Source: Pelecanus crispus (lineage: Eukaryota; Chordata; Aves; Pelecaniformes; Pelecanidae). From it: DNA of 64,000 nt. A model generated the notes under the pieces. It worked only from the letters and a program-made list of their open reading frames with translations, did no database searches and was not told the DNA's origin. Positions 62,017-64,000 of this stretch are shown in pieces. Where the stretch lies: positions 21,129,796 to 21,193,795 of the forward strand of contig NC_134646.1 in the NCBI RefSeq assembly GCF_030463565.1, in the 5' to 3' direction. The position numbers and the translations under genes were made by a program. The number at the start of each line of letters is the position of its first letter. The first letter of the stretch is position 1.

Positions 62017-64000
62017 AAATGACATTGCAATGTTATTTCTGAAGGAAGATGACACAATGCCAAGTCAGAGGTCACAGCACTTACACACGTATCCTGGTCA
62101 TTTTCCCACTTTGGTGTGTCAGAGGATGGTGCTACGTTTCTTCCTCAGGTTGTGCTCTGTGATGTTTCTACCTCCGTTTCCTCTCTGTGACAGGTTTCCC
62201 AATGCAATAAACTATTTAACTTTCTTGATTCCTATTTACCCCTACAATTCTCTTCATCAGGCAACTCTTGTTGCCATACCTACAAGAAATCTACTAGAAA
62301 AAGAATTAGACTTCATCTGGATAAAGGGTTTTCCCTTTTTCCTTTTGGCCCTCTCAATTTGAGGACAAACATTTGTTTTCCCTCCCCTTGTCTCCTGTAT
62401 TCTCAGACATGATTTTTGATTAAAGCAGAAATACTTTACTGAAGTACAGACACATTTATCCTGGTTTGTTTTAGTGCAAGCTGACAAGAGTGAAGGCAGC
62501 CTGTCACTCCCTGGCAGAGAGGACTACCCCAGAGGAGTGACAGGTGGTGCACTGAATGACACGTTGTGCATTAATCAGCAGTGCTGCGCTGCTGCAACAC
62601 TGGCAAATGCTACAGTTCAGTGGGCTGTTGTCAAGTATCATGTTAAAAAAGTGAGGTAGTTTGCCTGCTGTGCTTGGCATTGCTCAGGCCTCATTTGCAG
62701 TAGTGCAAGCAGTTACGAATAACTTGGCAAGAGTTGAGAAGAGATCAAAAATTGTAAGGAGGTAAGAAGTACAGTTATGAGTCAACGTTTCAAACGCAGA
62801 ACATGCCCAGTCTGCATTGCTCATATGCTTTGCTTATTTATTCTTCCTGTTTTTGATATGGTAGTGCTCCCAACAGCAATGCAGATTAAGGGAATTAAGC
62901 ACAAACAAAAACTAAATAACTAGATGGGGGCTGATTAAACCAATTAGACCAATGCTTGCTAAACAAGTTCTGTACAGGCAATGTTCTCCTAAAATCTAGG
63001 CCCGTGTCCCATGGCTGGATCTGCTGGCATGAAACCCAGCATCTAGACTGGGCTTTAACATGTGACCCTCACCATGGTAGAAATGCAGACTACAAACTTG
63101 GACTGCAAACCAGGCCTCTGCTTTGCCTGGGTATTTGAGTTGTGGAAAATTTCATCCACATTATCTCCATTATTACTATAAAAACATATTTTTCATCTGA
63201 ACGTGAAAACTGAATGTGTTATTTCAAAATAAACTGTATTTTAGGAGAGAAGAGATTTTTGTATCTAGTAGACACTGGAAATCTCTGGGCCCATGTATGC
63301 AAACAAACTACAGTTCTGGCTAATTGTAACCAGGCTCCTGGACTTTCAGACCCACTTGAGAAAAGGGTTGAAACAGTAATGCCAATATCAACTGCTGAAG
63401 AAGCAGGAGTTTAACTCCTAAAATGTCAATATTTACATAGAATGAAGATGTATTTTTTCAAGATGTTTCTATTTACTTTTCTGATGACTAGTAGCTGAGC
63501 CAATAAGCTTCAAATCAATGTATCCATACTGTCCAGTGTTTCTCCAAGACATAAGAATTAGAAGTTGTAAAAAATGGGGGAGTGGGGAGAGCATATTTAA
63601 TGACATCGGATGACTTGAGGAAATGAAGCTTTAGAAAAATCGCCAAGCCTGGGAATACTGAGAATAGAGTTGTTAACTCTATGCAACTTCTGCAGGGGAC
63701 TAACTTCCGTTATGTGGTTAAAAATCTGCCTACTGATAAAACAACCTACGCCTCCATCTCTGGGTTTATCCTGATCCCATGCAGCATTGCTTCTGCTATG
63801 TGCCCCAGCCAAATACTCATAATTTCCAAGTGATAAACCAGAAACCACTTCCCTCAGTTTACCCAGTAATCTTTTACTGGTTAGATCATGCAAGCACAGT
63901 CTCTAAAACAGTTAAGTGATGCTGAATTTTAAGCATAAAGAGAGAACATTGTCTTGTTTCAGCAAACAACTGTCTGGACAGTTCTCCATCAGAGCAATGT

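Larger units (their letters stand above)
61001..64000. other. Upstream/intergenic, no gene recognised
   Basis: This is sequence beyond the RASGEF1B CpG island. It has short imperfect tandem repeats at 61901-61951 and 61985-62016 and no ORF with recognisable homology. It could be intron if a more distant RASGEF1B promoter exists. Confidence 0.6.

Noticed and set aside
1..64000. CRISPR arrays, bacterial operons, rRNA or intact tRNA genes
   Set aside because: None was seen. The window is vertebrate nuclear DNA with spliced genes and avian repeats.

Overview
This is a window of a bird genome, most likely a passerine. The two genes and their order match the vertebrate PRKG2-RASGEF1B neighbourhood. 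The repeats are avian: a CR1 3' end with the ATTCTATGAT-type tail, an ERVL-like provirus with the typical bird LTR, and a SINE that joins a tRNA-Ile-like head to a CR1-like tail (the TguSINE1 architecture, known to me from passerines). The species cannot be named from the sequence.

Layout, left to right. Both genes lie on the minus strand. Positions 1-1392 hold PRKG2 intron sequence and its first coding exon (N-terminus of cGMP-dependent protein kinase II). A CpG-rich block at about 2.65-3.40 kb is its likely promoter and non-coding exon 1. From 3.4 to about 27 kb is intergenic DNA with no convincing gene. It holds a deleted ERVL-like provirus with intact target-site duplications (9.93-12.46 kb), an older ERVL-like integrase relic (about 17.95-18.58 kb) and low-complexity tracts. 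From 47.88 down to 29.06 kb lies the complete RASGEF1B coding region: 13 coding exons that join in frame to 472 codons plus a stop, all with GT-AG introns. Its 3' UTR runs left from 29.06 kb, with several possible poly(A) signals. A second CpG-rich block at about 60.65-61.0 kb, with a good splice donor at 60684/60685, is the likely RASGEF1B promoter and non-coding first exon. That implies a first intron of about 12.8 kb. The last 3 kb is upstream sequence.

PRKG2 is a membrane-anchored cGMP effector kinase. RASGEF1B is an exchange factor for Rap2-type small GTPases. They are neighbours by conserved synteny, and nothing here shows a shared pathway. I found no CRISPR array, operon or evidence of an undescribed system. 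The points most worth checking are a changed splice-donor context and residue in RASGEF1B exon 10, the RASGEF1B CpG promoter next to an (ATGG)n tract, the passerine-type SINE, and the provirus whose 5' LTR is cut to about 62 bp. Comparisons with mammalian proteins are from memory, not from an alignment.
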